From: Pelotomaculum thermopropionicum SI
GTDB lineage: Bacteria > Bacillota > Desulfotomaculia > Desulfotomaculales > Pelotomaculaceae
Length of the DNA stretch: 64,000 nt
Assembly: GCA_000010565.1 (NCBI GenBank)
Contig: AP009389.1
Location: forward strand, 2,542,001 to 2,606,000
Direction of reading: 5' to 3'
Part shown: positions 41,061-49,282 of the stretch, in pieces
How the letters are laid out: each line of letters starts with the position of its first letter
Position numbering within the stretch: the stretch's first letter is position 1
Program-made: the position numbers and the translations under genes
The notes under the pieces: model-generated
What the model saw: the letters and a program-made list of their open reading frames with translations, nothing else
Told to the model about the DNA's origin: nothing
Database searches by the model: none

Positions 41061-43155
41061 ATCAAGTAGGGTAATGCTGCAGTAATTTTCTGCAGCATTA
41101 TCCCTCTCACAGAACCGTACGTACGGGCCTCGTATACGGCTCCTGATAAACCTCAGTCACTTCTCATAGAAGTGATGCAAAATGCCGACATTATACGAAG
41201 CGAGATTGACCAAGCCAACCTCATCAAACCATTTGTTCGGCAATGCCATATTTATTAGCGGGCTGGCAGAGTTGCGCCATCTCCTCATGGAGATTTTCTG
41301 AAACTCCCCTTTGTAACCCCGCCTCCGCAGTGCCTTGTGCAATGGCCTCCAGCTCTTCCACTCCTTCATCTGCTTCATTCGCAGCCTCCGCCGTATCCAC
41401 TCCATTAATTGAGCGAACAGCTTTTTACAGTTGGCTACCCTGAAGTAATTCGCCCATCCTCTTAAGACCGGGTTCAGCCGCTTTATCATTTCTTTCAGGC
41501 TCATTCCATGATTTCTGGGAGTAAGCTCTCTTATTCTGTCCTTGAATTTCTTTATTTTCTTGGGATGAATGGAGACGTGTTTCTTGTGAATTATAAACCC
41601 AAGGTAGGCTACTCCCTCATGTACGCTGGTGAGGTGTGTCTTTTCTTTATTAACCTCTAGCTTTAATTCGCCTTCGAGAATCTGGGTTGCTACCTGCCGG
41701 TAGTTCCCGGCTTCTTTGCGTGTGCGCGCAAACACCAGGATATCGTCGGCATAGCGGACGATGCGTATCCCCCTGCTTTTCATGGCCTGGTCAAAGCGGT
41801 CAAGATATATGTTTGCCAGCAGGGGTGAAATGACGCCTCCCTGGGGGCTACCTGTATCTATCTCATCCCACTGCCCGTCTTTCATGACTCCTGCGGTCAG
41901 AAATTTCTTTATCAGCTTCAACACGCTGCCGTCGCTTATCTTCCGGTTTACTTCTTCCAGTATTAGTTCGTGATCCAGCCGGTCAAAGCATTTTGATAGG
42001 TCCATGTCAACTACGTATTCTAATCCGTACTTATTCATGAATCTCTCTGCTTTGGCTACTGCCTGGTGACAGGAGCGCCCCGGCCGGTATCCGTAACTGG
42101 ATGGGTGAAATCCGGGTTCGAAGATGGGTTGTAAAATATTAAGGAGTGCCTGCTGTACCACCCGGTCTCTTACGGTGGGTATGCCCAGTGGCCGCGTGCT
42201 GCCGTCTGGTTTTGGAATCTCCACTCTTTTTACCGGTTGGGGTTCGTATGTGCCGGTTTTCAGCTCGTGATGAAGCTGGATGAGCCTCTGTCCCAGGTTC
42301 TGGCCGAAGGCTTCCACGGTCTCTCCGTCTATTCCGGGAGCTCCTCTGTTGGCCCTGACGGCCTGATAGGCTTTTTCAAGGTTGTCAAGCCGGTATACTT
42401 TGTCTATGAGGCTGTACCATTTCTTCATCTCTTCACCTGATTTCGCTGTGCTCCCCTGGTTCCTTGCGATTTCGCGGCGGTTCCTTTCCCGTGCCTTCCC
42501 GGTGTCTCTAGCTCTGTGGCAATCTTACCGTTCGGTGTCACGGTACTCCGCCTGAGCGGACGTTGGAACCAGCAAGCTCGTCACCCCCGGTTCTAACGTT
42601 CCCCTGGCATTTCAGCCCTGGTTATCTTCTCATCCCACCGCTCGTTACCTGAAGTCGCACTCTTTGGTTTATCTTCGCCCCTTCGCAAACATAAAGGCTT
42701 TTGGCTCTTTATGTCCCGCTGCAACCTGGTGCAGCGTCCCCTCAGTTTTATCCTCCGGTCTGTTACCAGCCTTCACTGGCTGAGGGTTAATCGCTACTAC
42801 GGGCTCATCTGCCACCCGGCACCACGTATTCCCTTCCTTGCATTTCTGCTTGTTTGGGCTTACCTGCTGGCTGCAGGATGATGCCGGGCTTCCCCGGTTA
42901 AGTCTGCTTGCCTGAACTTGAACGCATCCGTCTTAACTTCTCAGATTATCCAGCTTTTGGGCTTTCCCACTTAATGCAAGGTTACCCACCTGAGTAGCCA
43001 ACGCCGGTTCGCTTTCGCTATGTTCCAAGTTCCCCCTTCGACTTCCTTCAGACCTCACCGTTACCAGTGACGCCCTTGCCTACGGGTTGTCTTCCCGCTG
43101 GTTAGGTGACAGGGTCTCTTTCAACCCATCGGCTCGGCAGACATGCCGGGCGAAC
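41061..43155 (-). mobile_element. Group II intron (probably class C), about 2.1 kb
   Basis: The 3' end shows a domain V-like hairpin (GAGCCGTATACGAG...GTACGTACGGTTC, about 41107-41142) and a domain VI-like hairpin with CTGCAG arms (41075-41105), finishing CCCTACTTGAT. The 5' end is placed at GTTCG (43151-43155). It sits immediately after a terminator-like hairpin (43158-43193), which is the preferred target of class C introns. It encodes its own maturase. Transcribed in the same direction as the RT gene that follows. Confidence 0.8.
41157..42428 (-). CDS. ltrA: Group II intron-encoded reverse transcriptase/maturase
   Basis: 423 residues: RT domain with RANRGAPGIDGETVEAF, VDMDLSKCFDRLDHELI, SPQGGVISPLLANIYLD and RYADDILVFARTRKEA. 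The group II maturase (domain X) is LNPVLRGWANYFRVANCKKL, with the C-terminal tail RRYKGEFQKISMRRW. There is no HNH endonuclease, consistent with class C introns. Catalyses splicing and retrohoming. Confidence 0.95.
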   Translation of the reverse strand: MKKWYSLIDKVYRLDNLEKAYQAVRANRGAPGIDGETVEAFGQNLGQRLIQLHHELKTGTYEPQPVKRVEIPKPDGSTRPLGIPTVRDRVVQQALLNILQPIFEPGFHPSSYGYRPGRSCHQAVAKAERFMNKYGLEYVVDMDLSKCFDRLDHELILEEVNRKISDGSVLKLIKKFLTAGVMKDGQWDEIDTGSPQGGVISPLLANIYLDRFDQAMKSRGIRIVRYADDILVFARTRKEAGNYRQVATQILEGELKLEVNKEKTHLTSVHEGVAYLGFIIHKKHVSIHPKKIKKFKDRIRELTPRNHGMSLKEMIKRLNPVLRGWANYFRVANCKKLFAQLMEWIRRRLRMKQMKEWKSWRPLHKALRRRGYKGEFQKISMRRWRNSASPLINMALPNKWFDEVGLVNLASYNVGILHHFYEK

Positions 43156-43157
43156 AT

Positions 43158-43193
43158 TAAAAAGGAGCTACGGTCAAAACCGTAACTCCTTAA
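43158..43193 (-). terminator. Terminator-type hairpin at the intron insertion site
   Basis: AAGGAG-TACGGT arms with a TTTG loop followed by CTTTTTAAT on the minus strand. The intron begins right after the T-tract. Without the intron, this hairpin would stand about 30 bases before the retron-like RT gene. Confidence 0.75.
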
Positions 43194-43607
43194 AAACTTT
43201 CCCGCTGTGCAAAGCGGAGGGAGGGAGCGACCGGCAAAGACGCGGGGGCAGCCCGTAGGGGGTGCCGCGTCTTTGAAAAGCGGACGACCGAAGCCTCCTA
43301 TCTCGAACAGCGTCATAAGCTTACCCGGCGAAACGCGCGGGGCCTCGCTGCTCCAGCCACAGCGGAGGGGAAGGACAGCCTTCCCGGAAACTGAAAGCTG
43401 AAAAATTAGCGCGCCAAATCATGCAAGACGGAGAGAGCGGAGCGACCGATAGGCCCGAGTACCGGAGGCGAAGCCGAGGAAACGCAGGGCCTAAAGAGCG
43501 CAGCGACCGCAGTGTTCCGTCAATGCCACCGTAATAGCGACTTTCCCGGCGAACCGCGCAGGGTCTCCGATGGCAAAGCCATGAAGACAGCGGCGCGCCA
43601 ATTTTTC
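43194..43607 (-). ncRNA. Structured non-coding region upstream of the RT gene
   Basis: About 410 bases with no protein frame but dense pairing. A 19-base inverted repeat (one mismatch) lies at 43397-43415 and 43592-43610. A 10-base perfect hairpin AAAGACGCGG / CCGCGTCTTT lies at 43235-43275. CCGCT / AGCGG is near 43205, and two related blocks contain CCCGGCGAA...CGCGC. Once the intron is spliced out it lies directly before the RT, where a retron RNA would be expected. That role is an inference. Confidence 0.45.
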
Positions 43608-43636
43608 AGCGGCAGCCCTAGTAAAGGGCCGCCGCT
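43608..43636 (-). terminator. Hairpin overlapping the stop of the next gene
   Basis: GCGGC-GGCCCT / AGGGC-TGCCGC arms with a TTACT loop, followed by TGAAAAATT on the minus strand. It includes the stop codon of the membrane protein gene at 43618. Confidence 0.5.
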
Positions 43637-43995
43637 AGCTTCCTTTCCACTTTTCTTGCCCCAATTCCGACCAGCGTCAGCCCCAGCGCCGTCAGGATGA
43701 GAGGGATAAAAATCACTCCCACCCCTATTCCCGCAAACAGGCTTTCCCACCCGTCGCGGGGCCTGGCGCTGCGGTAAAAATACCTCGCCTCATTCAAAAG
43801 TGCGCCGGAAAAGAGGCTTTCTTCAGCCTTCCAGCCCAGCCAGGCAAGGCCGCGGCAGGTCCAGTACAAGCCGTACAGGACCGCCAGGACAGCCAGGGCA
43901 AGGGCAGCTTTCACCGCCTCAACCAGATACGGTTTCGCTGCCGTCCAAACCCGGACGGCGTTTTCCTTGTTAACGTACATACTCAAAGTTTTCAT
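43618..43995 (-). CDS. Small membrane protein, two transmembrane helices
   Basis: 125 residues from ATG 43995 (MKTLSMYVNKENAV), chosen because leader element copy 8 ends there. The ATG at 44037 is inside that element. Hydrophobic stretches ALALAVLAVLYGLYWTC and GIGVGVIFIPLILTALGLTL. No recognised family. Position near conjugation-like genes suggests an envelope role. Confidence 0.6.
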   Translation of the reverse strand: MKTLSMYVNKENAVRVWTAAKPYLVEAVKAALALAVLAVLYGLYWTCRGLAWLGWKAEESLFSGALLNEARYFYRSARPRDGWESLFAGIGVGVIFIPLILTALGLTLVGIGARKVERKLAAALY

Positions 43996-44076
43996 AATTC
44001 CAGGGCCGCCTTCCGGCTGGGCTGCCCTGTCCATCACCTCCTGAGAAGATGATTTTTTTAGGGCCGCCGCCCTGGA
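43996..44076 (-). promoter_or_regulatory. Hairpin leader element, copy 8
   Basis: ATTCCAGGGC (upstream) and GCCCTGGAAT (just before the ATG) pair perfectly over 10 bases, enclosing ATCA/TGAT with CAGGAGG in the loop. Alternative hairpin CAGGGC / GCCCTG between Shine-Dalgarno and ATG. Confidence 0.6.
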
Positions 44077-44081
44077 ATCTA

Positions 44082-44165
44082 TGATAAAAGCAAAAACCGG
44101 CCAAACGAGACGTGCCGGACTTTCCGCGCGTTTCGGAAAATCGCCTCGCTGGCCGGTTTAAGCCG
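44082..44165 (-). terminator. Long stem terminator
   Basis: On the minus strand AAACCGGCCAGCGAG and CTCGTTTGGCCGGTTT pair, with an internal GAAA/TTTC hairpin, followed by TTGCTTTTATC. Ends the 31-codon gene's message. Confidence 0.55.
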
Positions 44166-44191
44166 TTTATTTTCACTAGAGCCATAAGGCT

Positions 44192-44287
44192 CTAGGCTTG
44201 CGCTTTGGCCCTGCAGTTGACCGCCAGGTAAAGAATATACCTGATAACGGCAGCCGCAAAGCACATAGTCATTACTTTTGCAAACAT
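44192..44287 (-). CDS. Very small membrane peptide (31 aa)
   Basis: Reads MFAKVMTMCFAAAVIRYILY then LAVNCRAKAQA: one hydrophobic helix with a positive tail. Too short to identify. Believable because it has AAGGAGG and leader element copy 9 positioned exactly as in the other genes, and a terminator after it. Confidence 0.5.
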   Translation of the reverse strand: MFAKVMTMCFAAAVIRYILYLAVNCRAKAQA

Positions 44288-44352
44288 TTTCCCGGCGCGG
44301 CCTCCCTCCCCGCGCCTTTAACCTCCTTCCTGGAAAGAGTGAAAAGGCGCAG
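44288..44352 (-). promoter_or_regulatory. Hairpin leader element, copy 9
   Basis: GCGCCTTT (upstream) pairs with AAAGGCGC, enclosing the AAGGAGG. Alternatively GGCGCGG pairs with CCGCGCC, leaving GGGAAA before the ATG. The two pairings share GGCGC and exclude each other. Confidence 0.65.
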
Positions 44353-44734
44353 GGCCGAAGGGAGACGGCCTACTATATTTAAGCCTTTCAGCCAAAATAT
44401 ACCGGAAAAACGTAAAAAGCCCGCTGCAAACAACAGGCTTTCCAAAGCTCGCAAAAGTTTCTCATAATCCTGCCGGGTGGTTTACGCCCTCCGGCGGGCG
44501 TGCCGTCGCGCAACCCCAAAGGCCCCACGGCAACTAGGTGCAAGCGCCCAGACACGCGGCACCGGCTCAGCCGGGCCGGAAAAAACGGTAGTTCCCGAAG
44601 TTTCGGGAAACGCTGGAACCTGAAAAGGTCCAGGGGAAAAGGGATTGAGATAACCTCAAAATAAAAACTAGCACACCTAAAAATTTCCGTCAAGCGTTCC
44701 TAAAAAAAATTTTTTTTTCACTGCCTCCGCCGAT
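44353..44734. other. GC-rich non-coding stretch
   Basis: No credible gene. Self-complementary patches include GCCGGG/CCCGGC near 44470-44580 and GTTCCCGAAGTTTCGGGAAAC near 44591. May be leader or 3' RNA of neighbouring operons. The frames crossing it lack ribosome sites. Confidence 0.4.
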
Positions 44735-45199
44735 TTACATGGGCGGCAGAAGTGAGAGCATCCAGGGCAGGATGTAATGGTTTATAATTGCGACAGACGC
44801 TCCCACCGAAACCAGAAACGCCGCGACGGTCAGCGCGCCGGACGGCTTTTCCCTGTCCAGGCTGAACAGGCCGGACATAGAGAACACCGCCGGCACCCAG
44901 GCCAGCCAGAGGCCCAGCTGGAGGGCCAGACGCGCTTTTTCCGGCGCGACGGCCATAGACGCCAGCAAACCCATGCCGGCGGCCCAGCAGCCGGCGAAGG
45001 AAAAGGCGATGATGCCCGTAACCGTCAGCCATACGGCAAAAAACACCTCGTGCTCGAACACTCGCTCGAAAATGTCCTTTTCTTTTTCTTCTTCCGGCCC
45101 GCCCTCCAGAATCCTCTTCAGGTCGGCCAATCCCCGCCGCGCCCTCTCCCTGGCCCTTTCCTCTCTCTGTTCTTCCGTCAATTTTTCTTCCTCAAACAT
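44735..45199 (-). CDS. Membrane protein with charged N-terminus
   Basis: 154 residues. A highly charged helical front (EEEKLTEEQREERARERARR) is followed by about four hydrophobic helices (VFFAVWLTVTGIIAFSFAG, WLAWVPAVFSMSGLF, LTVAAFLVSVGASVAI, HYILPWMLSLL). No family recognised. Overlaps the upstream gene by 22 bases, so translation is coupled. Confidence 0.65.
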   Translation of the reverse strand: MFEEEKLTEEQREERARERARRGLADLKRILEGGPEEEKEKDIFERVFEHEVFFAVWLTVTGIIAFSFAGCWAAGMGLLASMAVAPEKARLALQLGLWLAWVPAVFSMSGLFSLDREKPSGALTVAAFLVSVGASVAIINHYILPWMLSLLPPM

Positions 45200-45687
45200 T
45201 CTCTTAAACCCCTTTCTTTTAGATTTTCATAAACAGCGTAATACCAGCCGCCGGGCACCAGGCCCAGGCTGCTCCCGTCAGTCAATACAGCTATCCCCTC
45301 CTTTCCCTCCGGCTTAGGCGGTACAACAGCCAGCGGCAGCCGCCGCCCGGTCCTGAACGCCGCCTCTTTGCCTTCCAGCCTGCCCCCGGCTTCGTACAGG
45401 CGGCAGGCGAACCAGCCCAGAGCGCAGCGGGCCTCATAAGTTTCGTCCGTGGGGAGCGGTTTGTTCGCCGGGCACCAGAACGGCTCCTTCCCCGGCTTCC
45501 AGCACCGCCGGACGTAATCTGCGCCGCGCAGGATTTTCAACAATAGGGTGTACTTCTTCGGAAACAGCAGGGCAATCGCGGCTTCCGGCGCGCCCGCGCA
45601 CTTCTCCAGGAAGGCCAACAGCCGTTCAGCCCGGCGGTCAACGATTATGCCCGGCTCCTTCACGGGATCCACTAACACGGCCAACAT
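45178..45687 (-). CDS. Hypothetical protein, coupled to the YdjM-like gene
   Basis: 169 residues from ATG 45687, which overlaps the preceding stop as TGATG. Mixed alpha/beta with the CALGWFACRLYEAGGRLEGK and GLVPGGWYYAVYENL segments; no recognisable motif. The frame to 45717 has no ribosome site. Confidence 0.6.
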   Translation of the reverse strand: MLAVLVDPVKEPGIIVDRRAERLLAFLEKCAGAPEAAIALLFPKKYTLLLKILRGADYVRRCWKPGKEPFWCPANKPLPTDETYEARCALGWFACRLYEAGGRLEGKEAAFRTGRRLPLAVVPPKPEGKEGIAVLTDGSSLGLVPGGWYYAVYENLKERGLRECLRKKN

Positions 45688-46187
45688 CACCACCCCCGCC
45701 ACAGGTACAGGGCGCACCCGGCCAGCGCAGCAAGGAGGAAAAACAAAAATACGTCCAGAAGCGAACCTGTCGCCAGCGGGCCGGAAACCCTGAAACCAAG
45801 CGGGGGCAGCGGCTCTACGCCCGACCGGGTGCAGGCGTCCAGCGCCAGGTGAGAGAGCGCGCCGGCCAGGGCGGGCAGGGCGAGTTTAAACCCCAGGAAC
45901 GCCGCCAGCCCTGTTTTTGCAACCAGCCAACTGCCTAAAAAACCGAACCCCAGAGCGGCTAACAGGCAGAAGTAAACCGTATGGGTTATGGTCCGGTGCC
46001 CTGCTGTCATGCTTATTATGCTTGGAATTATCGGCACCCTGCGCCCTATCGTACTCCCCGGCGTGTCGATGTCGGGTAATAATGCCGCTATCAGCCCGGC
46101 CAAAAAGCCCGCTTCAGCTGAACCAAACGCCGCCCCTGCCAGAGCGCCTACGGCCGCGCCTGCGGCTACGTGCGTCCTTCCGGTCAT
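45687..46187 (-). CDS. YdjM/DUF457-type membrane-bound metal-dependent hydrolase (copy 1)
   Basis: 166 residues from ATG 46187 with AAGGAGG upstream. Family signature MTGRTHVAAGAAVGALAG, ALLPDIDTPGSTIGRR, TAGHRTITHTVYF and ALSHLALDACTRSGV: His and Asp ligands in a multi-helix membrane protein. Substrate unknown. A paralogue is at 51614-52186. ATGA overlap with the upstream HicA-like gene. Confidence 0.85.
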   Translation of the reverse strand: MTGRTHVAAGAAVGALAGAAFGSAEAGFLAGLIAALLPDIDTPGSTIGRRVPIIPSIISMTAGHRTITHTVYFCLLAALGFGFLGSWLVAKTGLAAFLGFKLALPALAGALSHLALDACTRSGVEPLPPLGFRVSGPLATGSLLDVFLFFLLAALAGCALYLWRGW

Positions 46188-46432
46188 CTTCGCCCACACC
46201 TCCTTTTTCCGTAGTACCATTCCGCGAATTCCTCCGGCGTAACGGCAAGCCGTTTCAGGATGAACGACACTTCCCGCCGGTCCAGCCTTCGTCCGGGGTG
46301 ATAGTGGATGGTGAACGGCAGGCCCCGGCGGTTGCGGCCCACCACTATTGGCGAACCCAGGCCGCGCAGGTCCGTCCCGAAATCTCTCGCCAGGGCCTGC
46401 CACTCCTTGAATGTAAGCGATGGAAGTTTCAC
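46184..46432 (-). CDS. HicA-like small protein
   Basis: 82 residues with the HicA/YcfA-type double-stranded-RNA-binding fold pattern: KLPSLTFKEWQALARDFGTD, FTIHYHPGRRLDRREVSFIL, KRLAVTPEEFAEWY. The catalytic His position of HicA toxins may be HYHPG. No HicB antitoxin is adjacent, so it may not be a toxin. It is coupled by 4-base overlaps on both sides. Confidence 0.6.
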   Translation of the reverse strand: MKLPSLTFKEWQALARDFGTDLRGLGSPIVVGRNRRGLPFTIHYHPGRRLDRREVSFILKRLAVTPEEFAEWYYGKRRCGRR

Positions 46433-46653
46433 CAGGCGGCACCCGCCTTCCGGACCTTCCCCAGGTCCGTCACGTGGACCGTCACGGCGTACCCGCAGGG
46501 GTGGCGGATAAGGATGAAGGCCGGGTAAATTTTTTCTACCACTCCGGTAAATTTTTTAGGATACAAACCAGCGTCCCGGTACTCGACAGCAACCCGGTCA
46601 CCGGGGCGGAGAGGGTGTTCCTGGGGAACCGCCGGCAAAGGGAGAACAGACAC
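46429..46653 (-). CDS. Small SH3-like beta protein
   Basis: 74 residues: LRPGDRVAVEYRDAGLYPKK then FTGVVEKIYPAFILIRHPCG, the look of a KOW/SH3-type barrel. GTG or ATG start near 46653 with AAAGGAGC. Overlaps the HicA-like gene by four bases. Function unknown. Confidence 0.6.
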   Translation of the reverse strand: MSVLPLPAVPQEHPLRPGDRVAVEYRDAGLYPKKFTGVVEKIYPAFILIRHPCGYAVTVHVTDLGKVRKAGAAW

Positions 46654-46669
46654 GGTAAATCAGCTCCTT

Positions 46670-47623
46670 TCAAGAAATGTCGAGGCCCCGGCTTTGACTG
46701 GCCGGAGCCTGTTTTCTGGACTTTTTCGGTTTAGCCGGCTGGGCTCCCAGCCACTGCCGCACCAGGGAGCGCAGCACGGGCACGGCGGCCTCTTTGTAAA
46801 GGACTTGCTCGACCACCTTGCCCTCAATGGCCCTTCCGGTCTTGCGGTTGACGGCAGGTGTTACGGACATGAATGAAAACTCGTTTTCCCTCTCCCCGGC
46901 CTTGTCGTCAATCCTTATGCCGTGTTCTGTCGCCAGCATTGATATTCTCTTGCCGGTGATCCTTGTCCCAAACTCGAAAGTAAACTGCCCGGCCAACTGC
47001 TCCGTGGCATAATATTTTGCCGCCGGCTGGACTTCCAGCCCGGCCAGGCGGGAGATGACGGCCTTCTGGAAGTCGGCGGGCAGGGGGTACTTTTCGACAA
47101 AGGCCAGCAGGCGCATGTTCTTTTCTCGCTCGGCCTGAATCCGCTCAAGCTCCGCCTGGGCTTTTATGCGCTCAATTTTAAGCCTTTCTGTTTCCGCTTC
47201 CAGTCTTGCCAGGTCAACGCGGGCGGGATTAATCGCATAACCCGGCCCGACAAAATAATCCCGCAGTACGCGGGCGGCTTCTTTTTGGTAAATGACAAGT
47301 TTATCGCGTAATTCAGAACATACCTTTGTGGGGTGAATAGTCATAAGGTATGCGGGTAAATAATCCAGGTTTAAACAAAGAGCAGTCTGCTGACCACCTT
47401 CCGAAGGTGTTGCCATTAAGGCAATCCCTTCAGAAAAAACAGAATGTCCCTTAATTTTTCTGAATTGCCTGGGCCAACTTAAACCAAATTTTTCGCAAAT
47501 AGGTTTAACTGCTACATAAATTTCCTGCTTCCCGTCTTTCTCAACAACCGCCGCCATTAGCTCGTCGTCGTAAAAGCGGACCTTCTGCACTGTAAGGACT
47601 TGCATGTCTTTGGTTTCGCTCAT
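46670..47623 (-). CDS. Phage antirepressor-type protein (P22_AR_N)
   Basis: 317 residues from the second ATG (47623), correctly spaced from AAGGAGG. The N-terminal P22 antirepressor domain shows VQKVRFYDDELMAAVVE, YVAVKPICEKFGLSWPRQFR and LCLNLDYLPAYLMTIHPTKV. A long charged coiled coil (about 130-190) and a C-terminal DNA-binding-like domain follow. Such proteins inactivate phage or ICE repressors and could control induction of this block. Confidence 0.85.
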   Translation of the reverse strand: MSETKDMQVLTVQKVRFYDDELMAAVVEKDGKQEIYVAVKPICEKFGLSWPRQFRKIKGHSVFSEGIALMATPSEGGQQTALCLNLDYLPAYLMTIHPTKVCSELRDKLVIYQKEAARVLRDYFVGPGYAINPARVDLARLEAETERLKIERIKAQAELERIQAEREKNMRLLAFVEKYPLPADFQKAVISRLAGLEVQPAAKYYATEQLAGQFTFEFGTRITGKRISMLATEHGIRIDDKAGERENEFSFMSVTPAVNRKTGRAIEGKVVEQVLYKEAAVPVLRSLVRQWLGAQPAKPKKSRKQAPASQSRGLDIS

Positions 47624-47717
47624 GCTCATTCCTCCTTGATCCTTTAATTTTGGCTTCCAGGGCCGCCCGGCTCCCTTGTAACCCCCCCTTCCGCCCGGAT
47701 AAGCAACCCCTCATAAA

Positions 47718-47750
47718 AACAAAAGCCCGGCCTTTTCAGCCGGACATGCT
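47718..47750 (-). terminator. Terminator after the small membrane protein gene
   Basis: On the minus strand GTCCGGC / GCCGGGC arms with a TGAAAAG loop then TTTTGTTTTT. Confidence 0.75.
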
Positions 47751-47775
47751 CATACTTCAGACAATTTGACCGAAG

Positions 47776-48096
47776 TTACCTGCCCGCGACCAACCCGGAC
47801 ACGTAATTCCACCCTGCCGTGATATATCCGGCAGTCTGGTGAAGTACGGGTATTTGCCCGTCGGTAAGGTGATTAGCGGCCAAGATGGTTACAGTCACAA
47901 AACATAGAACACCTGTGGTCCACAACAGGCTTTCCAGCGTCCACCAGACAAACGCATAAACATTCCATAACGTACTGCGAACCCGTTTCAGGCCGGCAAT
48001 CACGTCACGCATAGTTATGGTTGGTTTTGTGCGGGCAGGGTCACCTTCCTTGACCGTACGGTTCGTTTCGATTGCTTCCTGTGTTTTTATGTCCAC
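47776..48096 (-). CDS. Small membrane protein
   Basis: 106 residues, GTG start with AAAGGGGAG upstream. One or two hydrophobic helices (LWNVYAFVWWTLESLLWTTG and VLCFVTVTILAANHL). A strong hairpin (48125-48151, CAGGCCCGGC / GCCGGGCCTG) lies between it and the upstream secreted protein gene. No family known. Confidence 0.6.
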   Translation of the reverse strand: MDIKTQEAIETNRTVKEGDPARTKPTITMRDVIAGLKRVRSTLWNVYAFVWWTLESLLWTTGVLCFVTVTILAANHLTDGQIPVLHQTAGYITAGWNYVSGLVAGR

Positions 48097-48124
48097 GCTC
48101 GTCTCCCCTTTACCTGGATTTTCA

Positions 48125-48151
48125 GGCCCGGCGGGTTATGCCGGGCCTGTG
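48125..48151 (-). terminator. Perfect 10-base hairpin over the end of the secreted protein gene
   Basis: CAGGCCCGGC / GCCGGGCCTG around a 6-7 base loop that contains the TAA stop of the upstream gene. No T-tract follows, so it may be an attenuator or RNA-stability element and not a terminator. Confidence 0.5.
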
Positions 48152-49230
48152 GAATCAATGATAATAGACTTGTTTTTAGACAGGTTTCGGTACTTCCGTA
48201 CCCGCGCCGTGACCGTTCCGGTAAATACCGGCGGCAATTCCACCTGCAAGGTCTCACCCTTTGCCAGGGTCACTTCAGCCAGTGTGTTAGCGCCCGTTCG
48301 GAGCTGCGCCGTTACTTGTTTTGGCCCCCGTTTCGGCTCGTAAGTGACGTTCACCGCGCCCGGCCCGGACAGGGACAGGGACACATGCACCGCCCTGAGC
48401 GGCGGCAACAGCGGCAGCCATTTCTTCCGGGTCAGGCAGGCGGCCCCGGCCAGGGCTGCGCCGGTTATTATGACGGCAGCCTTCCCGCCGTGTCCGGGCG
48501 GCGGAGGCGATTCGGGTTGCGGCTTCGGCTCGGGCTCGGGTGTAGTTTTTACCTTGTCCAGCCAGGCTTGCACGGAAGCCGGGCAGAAAGGAAAACCGAA
48601 GGCAGGACCACAAACGGTACCGACGGTACCGGGAGCAATTTCGGGTATCTGATAGGACAGATGCATTGTGCCGTCCATCAGGCCGCCGTCGGCAGCCCGG
48701 TAATCCCAAACATCGCGGTGCTGATAATAATCGTCCTGGGATTTCTCGGTCGCCTTTTTCTCTAGCGCGATGTTTCCCGTGGCCGATAAACTATACGGCA
48801 AAGTGTAATTTATCGTGAACTCGGGAAGTTTGATAACCGGCTTTTCCGCCGAAACGGCATTGGTGACGTGTATTACTTCTTTTCTGCCGCCGATGTCGGC
48901 GACGACATCGCCGGTCCCTGAAAGCGCGGCCACCATCAGCCCGAAACTGTAATCTCCGCCGCCGCTTTTTAGGCTATATGCGCCGGGATCCACAACTGGA
49001 GTGAATATTGCCGTTCTCCAATCAGATTTGACCATTTGGCCGTAAACTTTTACCCCCGGCGGAATGTGAAGGGTGATATGGTCGCTGCACCAGTAATCGA
49101 AGGCATATAAAATACCGTCTTTGTAAAAAACCGTGCTTTGAAATTCCGGCTCTGGCGTATCGGCAAACGCCGCCAGGGGTACAACTACCGCCAACAGCGC
49201 CACAATAAGCGATATTGCCAACTTTTTCAA
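48136..49230 (-). CDS. Secreted protein with C-terminal membrane helix
   Basis: 364 residues from TTG 49230 (AAGGAGG upstream). Signal peptide KKLAISLIVALLAVVVPLAAFA; a beta-rich domain with Trp and Cys residues (WCSDHITLHIPPGVKV; VCGPAFGFPFCPASVQ); a Pro-Glu linker (TPEPEPKPQPESPPPPG); a transmembrane-like stretch AAVIITGAALAGAACL followed by a beta domain. Possibly a surface adhesin or pilus-associated protein of the conjugation apparatus. No family recognised. Confidence 0.65.
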   Translation of the reverse strand: MKKLAISLIVALLAVVVPLAAFADTPEPEFQSTVFYKDGILYAFDYWCSDHITLHIPPGVKVYGQMVKSDWRTAIFTPVVDPGAYSLKSGGGDYSFGLMVAALSGTGDVVADIGGRKEVIHVTNAVSAEKPVIKLPEFTINYTLPYSLSATGNIALEKKATEKSQDDYYQHRDVWDYRAADGGLMDGTMHLSYQIPEIAPGTVGTVCGPAFGFPFCPASVQAWLDKVKTTPEPEPKPQPESPPPPGHGGKAAVIITGAALAGAACLTRKKWLPLLPPLRAVHVSLSLSGPGAVNVTYEPKRGPKQVTAQLRTGANTLAEVTLAKGETLQVELPPVFTGTVTARVRKYRNLSKNKSIIIDSTGPA

Positions 49231-49282
49231 GATAATCCCCTCCTTGTTTGATTTTTTAGGTCCGGCCATCACAGCCGGACCT

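Noticed and set aside
43194-43607. CRISPR array
   Set aside because: The repeated GGTCGCT-type bits are short, irregularly spaced and part of hairpins; no cas genes.
37095-44037. 12-codon leader peptide MGRAGRACPASL-like start before several genes
   Set aside because: An ATG does follow each GGAGG, but only two or three bases away, too close for efficient initiation, and the peptide is not kept in frame between copies. The hairpin-bridging reading explains the spacing better.
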